Shown here: positions 38,101 through 53,100 of the stretch, one piece after another | How positions within the stretch are numbered: position 1 is the stretch's first letter | Layout: each line of letters begins with the position of its first letter | From: Unio delphinus | Lineage: Eukaryota; Mollusca; Bivalvia; Unionida; Unionidae | Assembly (NCBI GenBank): GCA_029339505.1 | Contig: JAQISU010000081.1 | Coordinates: forward strand, 14,421,001-14,485,000 | DNA: 64,000 nucleotides | Direction of reading: 5' to 3' | Position numbers and translations under genes: made by a program | Notes under the pieces: model-generated | The model's input: only the letters and a program-made list of their open reading frames with translations | Database searches by the model: none | What the model was told of the DNA's origin: nothing

Positions 38101-41100
38101 TACTTTGTGGCTGGCCTTGGATAGCCTCATATGAGATACTGGAAAGGGTAGTAGTGATAAGCTGTCATAATGGGAAACATAGTTCTTCTTGCTAATCATA
38201 TCTGACTGCAATCACACAACTTAAATAATGTTGGTCATAAAGTGGTTTATTTTAATGCCATAGTGGTAGAAAAAAGACCCGATGACAATGGATAAGGGAA
38301 TTATACTGGGGTCCACAGATGGTTCAGGAAGAGGATATAGTTCTGGTAGCAGTAGCCAGAAGATGTAAACTGTGACAGAGCTGGAATGGCCCAGTACTAG
38401 TAAACACTAAATTCTTCAGTCTGTTGCGGGATATCATGCAAATACCAAATCGCTAGGTGGATGCATTGTGGATCAATCATGAGGATGAGATTGGAAACAT
38501 TGTAGCCCTCCAATAAATGTAGTCAAGTTCCTTCATATAGAGTTTGATATGGAATGAGATCAGCTACAGTCAGATTAAAAAAACCAATAATGCTTATCAA
38601 AGAAATGATCACCGTAGTCTCTACTGGTATGTAAGTATAGTGTAGGGTTTGCATTGGCCTCCATACAACCATCATGCTGGCCCAAGATTCTGTCAATTAC
38701 AGGTATGACAAGTGGTCAGTAAGTGGTTGTGGCAGTGTGGGGAGTATTAAGCTGGACTTGCATCAGCAGCTCAAGATAGCAAAGACTGTCAAATTTACTT
38801 CTTCATAATTGGCCATTAGTGATTGCGACATAAAAAAATTCACTACAGACACAGCATTAGTAACAATGCTAATTGCATCGCATTCTTGCTGGACCAGTTT
38901 CTAACTCTTACACTAGACTGGGTCAATTGTTTCAAAAAATTTTCGCCCATCTGTCATGTGACCAAAGTGTACAAGATTTTGCACGTACGGTCCAACCGGC
39001 ACCCCATACACCCAGTGCAAAGAGGATATTCATCTTCTGACAGTCTGAACTTCTTGCAAATCCCACATCTAATTCTGTCATTTGCTACCTGTAACTGGAG
39101 AGAACAAAACTATGGCCCTGAGAGGCACAATCAGTCAAGCATTATACAAACTTCAGTGAAGTGAATGCTAAGAAGCGAGAAAAAAAATTCGACACTGAAT
39201 TATGGGAAAAAATCTTAGTTCTGAGAATGAATGATCATTAAATTAAGATTAGGTATGGTAAAGTCAAGTACCATGATAAAATGTATGGACATTTGACTTG
39301 AGAAATGAGAATGAGCTTGACTGATTATTGTAAATAAAGAAATAACTAAGATACAATTTATTATTCTATGATGAAGACAGAGACAAATTCAGTGAGAGAA
39401 TTGATGAGCATATACTTATGGTGAGAAAACTCACTGAATCACTCAGACTTGAGAAGAGCACATTTCAAAGAATTGGTGAGATTTTAAATATGTGCTGCCA
39501 CAGCACAAGAGGAAGTAGTAAGTAATTAATAATAAGATCTGATGCCAATGGAGACTATTCTTGTCTGACATTCAAGGGGAGACTATTCTTGTCGGACATG
39601 CACGGGGAGACAATTCTTGTTTGACATCCAAGGGGAGACCATTCTTGTCTGACCTCCAGATCTATATTTACAAGCAGATGATGTTTAAGCTCTTCAAGTG
39701 CTAAAAGAAAACTGATGAAAACAATGCATTTTCTCCTAGAAGGTGTGGATTTGCAATGTAGTAGAAGCAGTCGTAGCATATTATGATCAATTGGTGTGTC
39801 TGAAGTAAGAAATTAGACGGTTACGGTTGCCAGATTAGGTTGAGCAAGTTTGAGAGAATTCCAAAAAGTAATTGAGTTATGCCTCCAAACTAGACCTTGA
39901 GCTGACACTGATGGCATCAATATTGAAAAGCATTTCTGTCAAAGTTGAGACAATAAAAACACAGAAAATGCAAGATTTACAATAAAGCAGACTTCCAAAG
40001 AAAGCAATTATGTAACTAATCTACCCATAAACTTTGAGAGTTATTCAGCTATAATTAATGATTTCTGCAACTACTCCTCTGCAGGCTAAGGGTCCAGAAT
40101 AGACCGCAATGTGCCCTTCTATATGTAGTAAGAGGCTGATTTAAGGAGGCAACCTTTTTGCCTTGGAATGCGTTCTATCATGATATTCCAGCAGATAAGG
40201 TTTAGACTTTTCCAAAGAGAGCAGTTCAATAATATATTCAAATTTTAACCTTGCATTTGAAGAATTTTACACAATTTTGCCTTTGCTTTTGTTTTTTATA
40301 TCTTTTTTTTAAAAACAGATAAACTTACTTTATTATATTTGAATCGGATCAAACTTGTGCACCATTAAACCTTTGACATACATACATGTACATATTCTAC
40401 AAACTAATTTGGTTCATCATGATTATTCTAAAAACAATTAAACACAGCAACTAGTTTTATTATTAATTTAAATTGACATAAAGAAAGATGAGGAGTCAGA
40501 TGGATTAACAACATTATAGAATTCAAACGAGACAAGTATAATAAAACCTGACAAAGAAGTAGTCTCCCTTTTTATTATTTTCTGTCATCCATTGGCAAGC
40601 TGTTCTGTAATCTGAAAGGAAAATATTGATTTACCATAAAATCAAATCATAATTTATCACAAATTTATAAATAATACCATCTTCTACAGATGGTAATTTT
40701 TTGGTGAGTGTACCTCCTTGATATCAATCACATGTTATTTTAAACATAAAACAGTTTGTATGGTAATAAGGTATTCAAAAATAGGAAGGTGGCACCATGA
40801 TTTTACATGTTTAAATTTGGAATCAGTTAATACTTTTTTGCAAGCATTGAAATTGAGATATGAAAAAAAACCAGTGATTATGTCAGTAAACCTGTACAAC
40901 ATTTACCAGGATATGATAGCAAACAAAGGTGACTCAGAATGCTGTTGCAATTGTTATTCGTTATCAGTCAATCAAATATAAGCTTAAAAAAATAATGTCA
41001 TTTGTAATCGTCAAAACAAAATCTCAAGCTTGCGACAAAACTCTTGCTCTAGCTTATCATTCAAAGACATTTTGGCACTCTGCAACTTGAATGAAAGTAA

Positions 41101-44100
41101 AGTAAGGATTTTCTCAACATTTGTATTTACTTGCATGATATATTTTTTGTGATGTAACTTTATTCAAAGTATTATATCTCAATCTGAGATTTTGATTCCA
41201 AGTACCATATAAGCCGAAAAATTTAGGAAAAAAAAAAAAGGCCTGGAAGAAGGGGAGTTGGCTTATCTGTGGGCCAAGGTCTAAGTCTGAAATTTTTAAA
41301 AGCTTTTTCGATTGATTTCCAGTATTTATTGTTTCTGTCGATCACTGAAGATAAGATCACATGCCTAATGATGCCACATGGCTCATAAGATTTGTCCTGT
41401 CATGAAGTGAAACAAATATTTTTTTCTAACTTAAGTGGTAACAGATAATGAATGAAAAACATGTTTTAACGTACTTGATGTCTATTTGACAGATGTCCAT
41501 CCACCAGAAAATACAGCCATACATGTTATTTGAGCCACGGTGGTATGTGTATTTTCCAAAAGAAACGCCATATTAGTAATCTCCAGTCAAGTATTTAACC
41601 CTCAGCTAATCATTAATCATTAAACTCTACAGTATCCTACAAATGCATGCTAGCTTAATTCGGTGTAAATATGAAAAAAATCAACGTAAAAAAATAAAAG
41701 AATTACGATACTGAAGGTATATACGACATACATTTTGATCGAGAGTAGAAATACATGTACCATAGTCTTAAAAGAACAATAACAAGATGCTCCATAGGGT
41801 TTGTTGCATGCACGCTTAGGAAGGGTAATATACAGTGCAATATACAAGTCAGTGGGAATAACTGTACAACAATTTAATTTGTGGGATTTCTTTGACAGGT
41901 GTTTTAGAAGTAATCAGCAGCCAGAGTTTATATTCTACTGTTGTTTAGTTGTTTGTAAAGCAAAGTGGATTGTTAGAGGTAGAGTGTTGTTCAATAGCTA
42001 TGATTTTGAAGGATTCTAAAAGTGATTGAACTTTTATAATTCATGATTTTAGAATGAGAATTAATTAAATTTTCATTAAGACTTAACACTTTAGAATTGT
42101 TATTAGTTTTCTTACTTTCATTTTATTCAATAATGTGATCTGATTAAATAAACGTATTCAGAACTCACTTTGTGCATCTTGTGATGTACCTGTGGTCTAG
42201 AAATTATGGGTCAGCTTATATGCGGGTCATGCACTTTATAACAGTTTTACCAATTCAGTGGGGGGGGGGGTTGGCTTATTGGTCAGATTCTTGGGTAATA
42301 AATGAGACAGTACCGATATAGTTATGTGCTTCATGTACCATGTTATTGGGGGGCCCCAAGTGGCATAAAGCACTCACCGTTACAGATCATAGCCATCTCA
42401 CCTGTCTGCATAGGTTTGAGTCTCAGGCATGGCCAATGTGGATATGTGGGAAAGCTTGCCAGTAGTTTCTCATGGGTTGGTGGTTCTTTCTGAGGTTTTC
42501 CGGGTTCTTCCTCCACTATTTATACTTGATGTCATGTATAGCCTATCTTGTGCTGCAAAATGGCATTAAACCCTACAAAAATAAAAACAACAGTCATGTT
42601 ACTGTTACTAAGTACTATTTTTTCCTATTTTTTGAAAGACCGTAGCTTACGTAGATTGAAAACAGGCCCAACAAATTTTTAAAGGCAGGAAATGTGAAGC
42701 ATTCTGGGATTGAGTTAGTATCCGAGTGAGTGTGTAATGTATGGGTGGAAATTCCAAATGAGAGGGAGGTCAAATCATTTAAGAAATTAGGTATTTCCAA
42801 ATGCAATGCATGAAATGGAGGATGACAAACTCTTCAATCATTTCATTCAAAATAATCAGATCAGGAATCAGAATTGGATGATAATACAATGACCAGATGA
42901 GAATTCAGGACTATCAGGTAATGTCAACAATGATGAAAAATTCTCGAGTTTTGAACCAGATGATATTAAGAGTGAATCACAAAAGTGTGGACTCTGTTTA
43001 TTATAATACGTTTAGAATCTATATATTAAATGATTATGTGAATTGCATCATTCTTGATTACAGTTTTTATACTCGTATATGACATAATCAGTGTGTGGAG
43101 TTTTTATATAAATGGATTAAAAATGCTCAGCAAAATGAACTTCTTTACATGAAGACAGACTAAATGTAAGTTGATAATTTATTTGAACATATTAAACTCC
43201 ATAATCAATAATATATAAGTATTTATATTATACTGATTTTGTCTTTATTTATCCTGTCTCTATGCCTGTCCATCTCTCCAGTTTGACTTGATTTTTCCCC
43301 AAAATGCTTTTCCAACTCACTGACCACATGTCACCATTGTAAATGAATATGACTTGAAAAACTATTTTTAAAAAAATTATAAGAAAGGCATAGAGAGAGT
43401 TGTGTTTTGCAGCCCTAAATATAGAGTATCACTGGGGTTTTATCTTTGGACCTCATTTCTTCATTATATTTACCCATCATCTTCAACTGAACTATATGCA
43501 GAAACACTACACTATCCAAGGAAAACCAAAAACACTATACTATCCAAGTAAAACCAAAAACACTATGATATCCTTGTAAAACCATAACAATACACTAAGT
43601 TAAACCAAAAACACTGCACTATCATAGTAAAAACAAAATTGAACATAAAAATAACATGCAAGATTCTCTTAACAGACTTTAAGTATGGTTCAAGGAAAAC
43701 AGTCAAATCTGGTTGAAATCCAATAATCCTTGGTATTAATGCTGCAGTCATTAAAGTCTGGTAAACAGGTGATCAGGACCATAATGTTTTAAATGATAAA
43801 TTAGAAATGCTGGAAATCAATAAAAACTGCATGGAACTTTTGTTCAATCTAAGAATCCTTGGAAAAGGGATGCTCTGGAAACAAAGTCAGAAGGTCAGAC
43901 AATAAGATGGGAGGGAATACTGGTAATCAAACTCCTTCAAGGTCACATCACTATAAAACTTGTTGGAAAGCAACACTTCTTAGTCAAATTATGCTGCAGA
44001 AACCAGTCGGGGGATTGGCAATCAGGTGACACAAGTCCTACCAATAATGGCAATGAATGCTGGAAATCAAACTCATTCAAGATCTCATTAACATAGAGCC

Positions 44101-47100
44101 AAAAGTAAAATTCCATCCTTGGAGAACACAAGCAGTGGAAACCAAAAATCAGGATAACAGGCAATCAGACAGCATAGATGTCATGTAATGCTGAAAATCA
44201 ATCTAATTCATGGTCTGATCAATATAAAGCCACAAACCAAATCTACATGCAATCCAACAAATCTTTGTAAAGTTAAGCTGCAGAAGCCAAAGACAGGCAA
44301 AAATTGGCACTCAGGGGACATAACTCATGTAAATGATAAAATGGTATAATGGAAATTGAACTTATTCAAGGCCCTGTCAGGAAAATGTTGCATGTCAAAC
44401 TTTGTTGAAATCCAACATGCTTTGGCAAAAGAAAAACTCTGGAAACAAAACTGGCAGTGATGATAGAGCAGTCTGGTAGTTGACATCTGATTAACACATT
44501 GCTGGACACCCAATTTAGCTTTGAGACAATAATTTCCAGTAAAATTGTCTTGCAAAAAAGCAAATTACTGACATAGCCATAATGATCAAATCAACTGCAT
44601 GGATTAATCATGGGCACCATATATTCTATGTTTGTACGAAGCATACTTATATGAAATATCCAGTAAATATGACCTTTTTGTGATTCCTGCTTAAACATTG
44701 TGATTTGAACATCAATATCAAAGAGGTATAATTTTTAGCTGAAATGCATTATTACATCTTCAAAATAAAATATAATCCGAAGAAAGAAACTTAAAGAACA
44801 GTTGTGATTTAAACTTACATTTTTCATTTCTTACTATGGTTAGAGTGACCTCCCTTTGTGAGTATCCTTCTGAAAAATGCTCTTCCTGCAGAATCATTTT
44901 GTAGGCTTCTTCAAGTGTACATCCCTCAAAATCTCTTTCTCTACTGGAATGTCCTTCTACAGTAATAATTATCTGAAAAAGTTGATATTCTAACTTCATT
45001 TCTTTCCATGCCATTATTTTGTATCTCCATTTTTTTTTATAAACAAGGGAATACTACACAATTCTTGTTTGTGTATCTTTGTATTTGTTTTAATGCTATG
45101 CATGAATATATGCGCAGTGTTGCTCCTTTCACATCATTAAAGATTCAAGTTTGAACATCAGAAGTATGATCAGCACCAATTTGTGGATGTGCTAAATCAA
45201 ATTAAATTATAACTCAATATCAATCAAATGCAAAGACCCAGAGAAACTGGCAAATGATCAAGTTAAGTGTATATTGCATATGTGCATGAATGAAAATAAC
45301 AAGGTTAGTTACACTTATGTGATTATATATTGTAGGCATATGAATATATCTGCCAATGAATTAATTTTCTTTTTCATCTCTGCACGAAAACTTGCAACAT
45401 TTGTGTTTTCATTATCTACCCAAGTATCAGTGGAAGTAATTGCTTTAAATTCCAGGATATTTTGACAAGACCAAATAGCCTAGTGCAGAAAAGATCATGA
45501 AGGGAAATATTATTTGCCCATTATCAGACATTTCTATGAGAATGTTAGATTGAGTCTCTTTTGATCAAGATCAGCTGATCTAAAGGACAGATGGCCTATG
45601 ATAATAATGGTGATCTGATTTATAAAAGCCAAACCACCTGCAGATCAATAAACCAAGATTACTTTCATCAAATAAATTGTTCCCAATATTTTTCCAAATA
45701 ACTACAATGTTCAATTAACATTTTATCAAGAATAATAAACTAAGTCAATTATATGTCAAATAGCCTATTCAACAGAAGCCAAGGCTTGTTTCAACTGTTT
45801 TGATGCTGAATATAGTGCTAATCATAACAGATGAATATGTGGCAAAGAATGAATGATTTCACACCATATCATTATCAATTACTCATGCTTGTTTGTTACA
45901 ATGATGTACTTGATATGTCAGCTGAAGCAGTTAATGAAAATGCCTTTCCTTTGCAACTGTGTAACACGAGACACCCTTACAAAAATACCCGCTTACGAGA
46001 CCCCCTTACAAAAAATAACCAGGAAGTCCCTTTTATATGACAGTTATGGTCATGGTTTCCATTTTATTTTAAATAGTAATATTACACATAAAATATTTCA
46101 TATAAGATACCAAACATTCTCACTTATAAGTTGAGTAAAACTGCAAAGAGATCCTGGTCTGTCATAGTATAATGCACTTCCAGATCAGGCTCCTTGTTCT
46201 ACTGTTTACTCCTATAGACCCAGATAATGGTGCATTATGCAATGGCAGATCTGGGTCTGTGCAGTTTGCAGTTGTACTTATCTTATAAGTGAGTATACAG
46301 TCCAACCCGGTTATCTCAATTGAGTCGGGGGTGTAAAAAAATTTGTTGACATAATCTGGTCCTGAGACATCGAGAAAAAAATCTACTGCAGAACAATGAT
46401 TAAGCATCTGAGAAGTTTTGCTTCTAAAAACAATTGACATTTTTAATGCATAATAAATAAAAAAATCCAGTCATGCCAGGTTTCAGAAAAAAAAGATTGG
46501 TGGTCTTTTAAATCACACTTTTTACAACATTCAAAGTACTGTAATACTGTCCATATCGTAAAGTTGTTTTTATTTCCCTTTGGTAGCCTCAGCAAGGAAA
46601 TGGTTTTCTCACACTGACCAAAATCTATGCCATGTACATGTAGAATTGTACTTTTTTTTAAAAGAGTGTTAGTTATGACTTTCACTAGTGGCAAAATGTA
46701 ACATACCAAAATTGTGCTTGAAAATATATCGCTTTTGTTGATTATCAGAGGTTCTTTTATGGTATACAACTTTTACAAATAAAATTTGCCTCTTTACCAA
46801 AAAAAAACAAAACATAAGGCTGTTGATACTCGTGGACTGACAAACTGTAAAATGTGTTTAAAGTCTGTAAGTTATCTGTCTCAACATCGAATTCTCTAAG
46901 AAGAAGATATCCCTCCATATCACTCCCGACTTTGACCAGTGACTGTCAGCAACAACACAGCACCAGGAGAGTCAATGTATCACTTTGATCGACTGCAAGG
47001 TTTTGGTATCAGTTTCAAGATGAAACAATACAAATATAAGCAATCCTCTTTCTGTTTCATAGACATTACTCTTTATCAATTACTTTCTGCTTTGTTCTGA

Positions 47101-50100
47101 ATACGTACTCATGGTACAGTGATGGATGACTTCATTCACAAAACAATAATAGGTGCTATGAATTTTAAAAAATACTATTTGTGCTTTTATTTACTCTTTG
47201 TTCAAAATAAATTGATAACCAGGTCTTTGCTTGCTTTTGGGGGGAGGGAGTTTACCAGCTTGATTTGGAATTTTGCTGGTCTCTATTTATAGATGATAAG
47301 TCACGTGATCTAGCCATGTTGCATTTGAAGGCACAGATTCATTCCAAGCATGAAAACAATTGAACTATTTACTTTACAAGTAAACTCTGAACAAGAGTTT
47401 TTAATTGTATATGAATCAGGTAGGTGATACCCTGTGATAATATTGGAATGTGATCCCACTACAGTTATTTCACAAAGCATTGTGAATTGTATCCTATTTG
47501 TATTCTGTGAATATTCAGGTTAGCATCATTAAATGTAGCTAATTAATGTTAAAGATGTAGTGTACAACAAATGAGTTATTTTTAGCTACATTGAATGATC
47601 CTGATTTGATAATTTACTAAGTTACAGATAAGATAAAATATGGACTCGTACCTAACTTTTTCCATCCTTGCAGTATGAGGTACAGGTAGTAGCGAAACAC
47701 AGGTTCACATGTTACTTCAGACTTAAACTTATGCCTGACATATCGGGATTATGGACTTAACAGGGGTCGAGATGAGCAGGGCAATATTAACAGAATGAAG
47801 GAATTTTTGGGACTGGACCAAAATGCCCGACATACACGGGTTCTCGAGATAAGCGAGTTTGACTCTCCATGGCTCCAGTGATTGATGAATAGCATTATAA
47901 GGATGGGGAACAATAAGTCTCTTGCTGACCATGGTTTATGTGGATAACTTACATTTTTCAACTTATCTCCTTCCTTCAGTTCTGGTATTCCCTTAGCCTG
48001 GCTGACAAAAACTCCAGTGAAGTTACCCCCAATGATCTTTATGTCGGATAAGGCCGATGGCCTGACCTTAACACTCACAGCATTGCCACCAGTATCACTG
48101 TCAACAGCAAGATAAAAAAAAACGTACATTTCTATCCATAAAGAACTTTCATACAGCATACAGTCAAAATATATCAAATGTTGGCATAGCCAAGCTGGTC
48201 ACAAAAAGATGCCAATGTGAAAAGTTGAAAAAATAATAATAAAAGGGTACTGAGAATGACATTATATGCCTGTCCTATTTTCAATACTCACTTGCATAGG
48301 AAAAGTAGGGCACAGTTGACTCTGCAGATTTAATATAATTTAACTCTGGTTAAGGTATGCAGGTTTTAACTAAAACTAGTAAATACAAACTAAATTAGGA
48401 CATTATTTCCCACTAAATGTCTGAGCTAAAATTATTGCTCCCTTTGCAATGTCAAGTAGCATCATGACATTTTCCACTAAAGGGTCATTTTCCATGCTGA
48501 TAAAATAACTTGTGTTGGAAGTATCTACTCCCAGCAATTTTCAAACAAGAGGTCCCAGTCAGCCATTTGATCATTCACCTGGCCTACATCTGGTTAAATG
48601 CCAAATGCAAGAGCAGTTTGACAAGAAATCTGGGTCAGTATAATCCTTTTTGCTGAATTTCTTTGCTGTTGATCATACATTATGAAAATAAAAAATTCAG
48701 TTTTCTTATATATTTTCATCCATATCTTAATACAATGAAAGGAGTTTAAGCCAAAAAAATTACAAAGTTGGCCAAATCATTTCGAAAAAGTACTTTTAGA
48801 TAAAGTTGTGCAAATGTTTTCTAATTTTAGAAATAGCAAAATAAATAGCAGCCATACTTGATAGCAAGCTTAAGGTGTTTAATCTTTAATCTTTCTGCCA
48901 AATTTGATTCAAGTCTAGTAACAGCAGCCATAACTGATATAATATTAGCACTATTCACATAGAATTAAACACCATTAAATATAGAATTAAAAGATCCTCA
49001 TGAAATAATGCTTACTAAAAAGTTTGAGTCACATTTTGTTGAGTGGCTGTTGAGAAGTCATTTAAATTATCTTTCATTTTCTGCAATGGACATGTGCCAA
49101 CTGTGGCATGCAGTTAAAATAAGCACCTACAGTTAACTGAATATAGGCCTCAACTTACCATTGAACAAGTATCATATCTGTGAAGTATCAAATCTGTGAC
49201 TATCATATCTGTGAAGTATCAAATCTGTGACTATCAAATCTGTGAAGTATCAAATCTGTGACTATCAAATCTGTGAAGTATCAAATCTGTGACTATCAAA
49301 TCTGTGAAGTATCAAATCTGTGACTATCAAATCTGTGAATTATCAAATCTGTGAAGTATCAAATCTGTGACTATCAAATCTGTGAAGTATCATATCTGTG
49401 GCTCAATCAAAAGGTTGTTGACTGGGAAGATAAAGCAGGTGCTAAGCTAATGGGTTATTGTTACATGCACAGGGAGTATGGACTGTATTTGGCACTGAAC
49501 AAGTATCAAATAAGCAGCTTGATCAAAGGATTGTCAACTTGGGAAAGAAAGTACATACTGTGGAAGATGTGCAGGAGATGCTAAAATGACTGAATACAGA
49601 ACTATACTTGGGCACTTAACATGTATTACAGTCATTTATCATCGAACTTATCATCCAGATAACTATGAAAACACCTAGGAATTGGATGCAGCTTATTAAA
49701 AGGCAATACAAATCAAATTTAATAAAACTTGGGATTCTCTGGTTTATGACAAATGCAAATTAAAATAAAATATAAACTACTGCATCAGGCACAAGCAGCG
49801 TTTCTACAGGAAACACAAATACAAGTTGTTCAGACTTGCACAAAAATGGAAACAATATACAATGTACTATAAATCACTCATGCTAAATGGACTACTCACT
49901 CAGTGGTAATGGTGTGTACATGGTGTTGGATAAGGTAATCAATAAACCTGTTGATGATGTTGGATAAGGTAATCATGAAACCTATACATGGTGTTGGATA
50001 TGGTAATGAATAAACCTGTAGATGGTGTTTGTTGGATAAGGTAATCAATAAACATGAAGATAGTGTTGGATACAGTAATCAATAAACCTGTAGTGTTGGA

Positions 50101-53100
50101 TACAGTAATCAATAAGCCTGTAGATAGTGATGGATACAGGAATCAATAATGATACAGCAATCTACTGATTATCAACTTACAGTTACTCTTCCTAAAATGT
50201 AATAACCTACTTCAAAATGTTGATAAAAATAATTTAATTAAACACTACAAAATTTATTTAAAAAAATTAGGCCAATGGAATTTTACTTGTCATGAGAAAG
50301 GAAAATCAGATTTTCAGCTCAAATTACTTTGACCATGTTCCGATCTACCCAAAAATCATTAAGCTTCTGACTCTACCCATTGGTCAATCACACAGAAGGA
50401 ATGAGAAACAAAAGAAAAATAACAGCACATTGAGGTGTAGTAGTAATAACTATTACTGCTAAATCCTCCTGCTCCCTCGTTCAGGTGGAGACAAATTACA
50501 CATAAACAATTAACACAAGTGTGTCTGAAATTGCTCACATGATTGGCATAACAACCAACTGTGATACTAGTTGGCTAATAAATACAAGTCAGTAAAATAC
50601 TTTATATATTGCAATGTACCTACAAATACATATTAAGAAAACAGATCTATTTACACCGACAGATGTCTATCAATAGTTTACTCTGTCAATAATTTCAGCC
50701 ACCCGTTGGAAGCTTCCAATCCTAAAAGAGGCAACTGTGATCTGAATAAAAGGATAGACAGACAAGGGTAGCAAAATATGCTCCCTTGGTTGTGGTTATG
50801 TGCACAAATTATGTTTTTAGAAACAAAAAGTCAGATCTTACTACAACAATTCTGATATAATCTTAAAATCATTTGCAATAATGAACCACAGTATTTGCAA
50901 TGTTACAAACATAAGCTGTGCTATAAAATTTTTGAAAAGCCATACCTGTCATGGTAAGATGGAAAGAGAACTTTATATGCAGCAAATAAAACATGACTAG
51001 GATATTCTTTCTCGGCCTCTGAACTATCATGGCTGCTTGTGCTTTGAACTTCATCGCCTTCACCTGTATTAAAGATTAAATGCTTTAAACTAGAGCATTA
51101 ATTGGAGTTTGGCTAAGCTGGGTACAACATTCAACATTCACTTTATCTATGTTACAGAAATTACATTTTTTTAAAACTTAAAAATAAACTGAAAATAGTT
51201 TTATCAAAATCCATGCACTCTCAACAAATTTTATTTTATAGGTTCTTGGTAACTCAATGCATTTTACAACCAAATAAAAAACATCAAGAGCCAGGCAGGT
51301 TGCCTTAGTTATTATAGTGTGCAGATCTCGATAGTTATGAACCGTTGGCCATATCTCTGTTTAGGGACTGACCCCATTCAGTTGTGTTTGTGAATTTGTC
51401 ATTTAATGCCTAGTATGTGTACATCTGGCAAGAGAATGGAGTTTCCATGTCATGACCTAAAAGTGAAGTCCCCCTGGTAGGGATAAGCCCTAGGGTCAAT
51501 GCCAGCTGCAGTCAATTAATATATTATTATATGGTTGGGTTCCCAATAACATTTATGTTTCATGCCATGGGCTAAGTTCTTTGGGGTAAGGAAAGAACCT
51601 GTTGAATCACTCATGGGTCCCTGTCTAACATGTATTGACAGTTGATAACATATATTGTATTTGTCCTAATCTAACATATATTGACAGTTGATAAAATATA
51701 CTGATTCTATGATATATGAGAGAAAATGTTTTGGGTTTTAAAATTCAGACGAAATACTCCCACTCTTCCAGCTTTAAACCTGAAAGTGTTGGTACAACCC
51801 AAAAACTATCATTGACCCAACTTTGATCTACCGTATGTTTAGTTCTAATGATATATAAGCTGTTTTATGGATGTTATGTGTGTGTGTGTGTGTGTGTGTG
51901 TGTAATGAACAATTAACTATACAGTAAAATGCAAAACAACCCCATAATGTATTAGCATGGATTTAACAGACGACCTTACTATTCATTCATCTGACAACCT
52001 TATCAAGGTGTACCTATTTATCAATTTGAGGTGGGAGCAATATTCAAAAGTATTTTTAGTAAAGTTAAAGGTGTACTAAAAGGGAATATTTAAAAATAAG
52101 AGCAACTTCAATAATTCCACTTCTCATTCACAAATGTGCAACAAAATGTGAGACATTTGCTGTTGCCACCTTCATTTTTATTTTAAAAAAGCTAGACCAA
52201 CTGAGAGAATGCAGCAAGTATGATACTGTAAAGGCTATGGTTAATCTGTTGAAATCAAGCCACAGTGTAATGGATTTTGTTAATCTGTTGAAATCGAGCC
52301 ACAGTGTAATGGCTTTGGTTAATCTGTTGAAATCGAGCCACAGTGTAATGGCTTTGGTTAATCTGTTGAAATCGATCCACAGTGTAATGGCTTTGGTTAA
52401 TCTGTTGAAATCAAGCCACAGTGTAATGGCTTTGGTTAAGCTGTTGAAATCAATCCACAGTGTAATGGCTTTGGTTAATCTGTTGAAATCGAGCCACAGT
52501 GTAATGGCTTTTGTTAAGCTGTTGAAATTGAGCCACAGTGTAATGGCTATGGTTAATCTGTTGAAATCGAGCCACAGTGTAATGGCTTTGGTTAAGCTGT
52601 TGAAATCGATTCACAGTGTAATGGCTTTGGTTAATCTGTTGAAATCGAGCCAAAGTGTAATGGCTTTGGTTAATCTGTTGAAATCGAGCCACAGTGTAAT
52701 GGCTTTGGTTAATCTGTTGAAATTGAGCCTCAGTGTAATGGCTTTGGTTAATCTGTTGAAATCAAGCCACAATGTAATGGCTTTGGATAATCTGTTGAAA
52801 TCGAGCCACAGTGTAATGGCTTTGGATAATCTGTTGAAATCGAGCCACAGTGTAATGGCTTTGGTTAATCTGTTGAAATCGAGCCACAGTGTAATGGCTT
52901 TGGTTAATCTGTTGAAATCGAGCCACAGTGTAATGGCTTTCGTTAATCTGTTGAAATTGAGCCACAATGTAATGGCTTTGGTTAATTTGTTGAAATCGAG
53001 CCACAGTGTAAAAATGGCTTTGGTTAATCTGTTGAAATTGATCCACAGTGTAATGGCTTTGGTTAATATGTTGAAATTGAACCACAGTGTAATGGCTTTG

